Of a stretch of 64,000 nucleotides of DNA, positions 62,725 through 64,000 are shown in pieces. The notes under the pieces were generated by a model that was not told the DNA's origin, made no database searches, and saw only the letters and a program-made list of their open reading frames with translations. The stretch is from an uncultured Alphaproteobacteria bacterium (lineage in GTDB: Bacteria; Pseudomonadota; Alphaproteobacteria; HIMB59; GCA-002718135), in assembly GCA_902593125.1 (NCBI GenBank), contig CACJGU010000004.1:33916-97915 (forward strand). Direction: 5' to 3'. Every line of letters starts with the position of its first letter. Within the stretch, counting starts at the first letter, position 1. Made by a program: the position numbers and the translations under genes.

Positions 62725-64000
62725 ACCAAATATTAAATTGAATAATTGACCATAGTTTAAATTGATTATTCTGATTTCTATTTATGTGATTATCTAAAGT
62801 ATTTTTTAATATATCATAATTAAAGAAATCATGTCTTTTACAATTACTCTCTGATAAAATTTCTTTGGTCCATTCTTTTAAATCAGTTCTTATTAATTCT
62901 CCAATAGGAACTCCAAAGCCCATTTTTTTTGAATTAATTAAATCTCTTGGAAGATAATCAGACAAAATTTCTCTTAGTATTATTTTCGAATTACCATTAT
63001 TTAATTTATATTTAATTGGTAAATTAAAAGATGTTTCAATAACATTTTTATTTAAATATGGAGCTCTTGATTCAAGGCTATAAGACATTGTAGCCCTATC
63101 AACTTTGCACAATATATCATCGGTCATATATGTATAAAAATCAGCTAACATCATCTTTTCCTCAAAGGATGTTTGATAGTTTTTAAAGATTTCAATAACT
63201 TTTTTATTTATATGATTATCTTTAGAAGCATTATTTAATATATTTAATTCATACCATTCTTTTGTCATAGTATCATAATAACTTATTTCATCTCTAATTT
63301 TGGTTAGTTTATCACTTATTTTAGGTAATGAATGATTATTAAGCTTCAAATCAAAAATAAAATTAAATATTTTGTAAAAATTATTAGGTGAATATTTAAT
63401 TAAATTTTTTAATAATTTATTTCTAAGTTTTGGATTGATAATGTTAAGTAGTCTCCAATATTTATTTGCATATATATACCTATTATAACCACCGAATAAT
63501 TCATCACCACCATCTCCAGTTAAAACTACTTTAACTCTCTCCTTTGCAATCTTAGATACAAGTAAAGTTGGTAATTGTGATGAGTCTGCAAATGGCTCAC
63601 TATAGACTGTAGGTGTATTTTTTATAAAATTAATTACTTCACTATTAGCAAATTTATAACTAGTATGATCAGTAGAGAGATATTTAGCAATTTTATTTGC
63701 TTGATTAGATTCATCATAATTAATATCCTCATACCCAATTGTAAAAGTTTTAGTATTAGAATTAAATTGTTGCATCATACTAACTATTAATGAAGAGTCA
63801 ATTCCAGCTGATAAAAATGCACCAAGGGGCACGTCAGAAATAAGTTGACTTTTAACAGATTTTTTTAAATTATCATGTATTATATTTTTTATTTCTAAAT
63901 TATTCATTTTACTAAAAAAAGAATTCTTTTTTTTCAAAGACCACCAATACTTAAATGTCATTGATTTATTCTGTTCAATTAAATCAAAATTTTTAAATTT
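62711..64000 (-). CDS. asnB: Asparagine synthase, glutamine-hydrolysing (partial, N-terminus outside window)
   Basis: The frame is open to the right edge; the ATG at 63961 is internal, because codons upstream to 64000 continue the AsnB linker (ending KFKNFDLIEQNKS before MTFKYWWSL). Visible are the synthase P-loop SAGIDSS near 51-57 (numbered from 63961), VVLTGDGGDELFGGYNRY, and KVDRATMSYSLESRAPYLN. The glutaminase domain with Cys2 must lie beyond 64000. In polysaccharide loci such AsnB proteins often amidate a uronic acid; the TviB-type dehydrogenase here would supply that acid (inference). It is probably an early gene of the operon. Confidence 0.88.
   Translation of the reverse strand, partial: KFKNFDLIEQNKSMTFKYWWSLKKKNSFFSKMNNLEIKNIIHDNLKKSVKSQLISDVPLGAFLSAGIDSSLIVSMMQQFNSNTKTFTIGYEDINYDESNQANKIAKYLSTDHTSYKFANSEVINFIKNTPTVYSEPFADSSQLPTLLVSKIAKERVKVVLTGDGGDELFGGYNRYIYANKYWRLLNIINPKLRNKLLKNLIKYSPNNFYKIFNFIFDLKLNNHSLPKISDKLTKIRDEISYYDTMTKEWYELNILNNASKDNHINKKVIEIFKNYQTSFEEKMMLADFYTYMTDDILCKVDRATMSYSLESRAPYLNKNVIETSFNLPIKYKLNNGNSKIILREILSDYLPRDLINSKKMGFGVPIGELIRTDLKEWTKEILSESNCKRHDFFNYDILKNTLDNHINRNQNNQFKLWSIIQFNIWYENL

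Noticed and set aside
1..64000. tRNA genes, CRISPR arrays, insertion sequences, integrases or att sites
   Set aside because: No cloverleaf-like stretch, no regularly spaced repeat and no transposase or integrase frame was found in any gap; all gaps are under 200 bases.

Overview
The window is an AT-rich, densely packed stretch of bacterial chromosome. Gene content points to a marine, free-living, streamlined alphaproteobacterium, most like the SAR11-like lineages (Pelagibacterales, HIMB59/AEGEAN-169). This placement is inferred from gene content and composition, not from a phylogeny. Supporting signs are very short intergenic gaps, convergent genes that touch or overlap, many TTG/GTG starts, alphaproteobacterial families (a RamB/ScfR-type regulator, class II DAHP synthase), and a heavy load of genes for methylated nitrogen or sulfur compounds. 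I see no tRNA, rRNA, insertion sequence, prophage or CRISPR array, and no gene-free stretch above 300 bases.

Region 1 (1-10757) is housekeeping: the end of bolA with grxD, a RarD-type exporter, rpsD, a TrmJ-type methyltransferase, citramalate synthase, gltX, nadE, DAHP synthase, glmU, a lone ParA-type ATPase and a Sua5-type enzyme. Region 2 (10759-19210) is an agmatine/putrescine locus: aguA-aguB-potF-potG-potH-potI in one operon, with puuA and puuB beside it. Region 3 (19239-24977) carries an HD-domain protein, a carnitine-to-glycine-betaine module (thioesterase, BKACE, carnitine dehydrogenase), an MDR oxidoreductase, and a RamB/ScfR-type regulator. The regulator is divergent from an unannotated 59-codon gene, and both starts are preceded by the same direct-repeat operator-like site.

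Region 4 (24978-33892) is a dipeptide-type ABC importer in one operon with a PhyH-family protein, a small CBS-like protein, an SDR and a GMC oxidoreductase; the binding protein is divergent. The first permease appears to start with ATT. Region 5 (33916-41772) is a collinear block: homocysteine methyltransferase, GcvT-like protein, FMN 2-hydroxyacid oxidase, ThDP enzyme, transthyretin-like protein, DmdA-like demethylase, OsmC and enoyl-CoA hydratase. Region 6 (41780-50628) has two aldehyde dehydrogenases, a second GMC enzyme, a FAS1/HotDog-type hydratase, an EamA exporter, gamma-butyrobetaine dioxygenase and a class V aminotransferase. Region 7 (50621-64000) is a surface polysaccharide operon, read on the minus strand and cut by the right edge: asparagine synthase, glycosyltransferases, dTDP-rhamnose genes, a second RmlD-like reductase, an EpsG-type polymerase, a TviB-type dehydrogenase and a WecA-type initiating transferase.

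Taken together, the cell seems able to import polyamines and an unknown oligopeptide-like or quaternary compound, turn gamma-butyrobetaine into carnitine and then glycine betaine, and demethylate sulfonium or ammonium compounds. The best candidates for undescribed biology are the ABC/PhyH/CBS/SDR/GMC operon, the block at 36163-39409 (2-hydroxyacid oxidase, ThDP enzyme and an altered transthyretin-like protein), and the twin operators with the hidden small gene.
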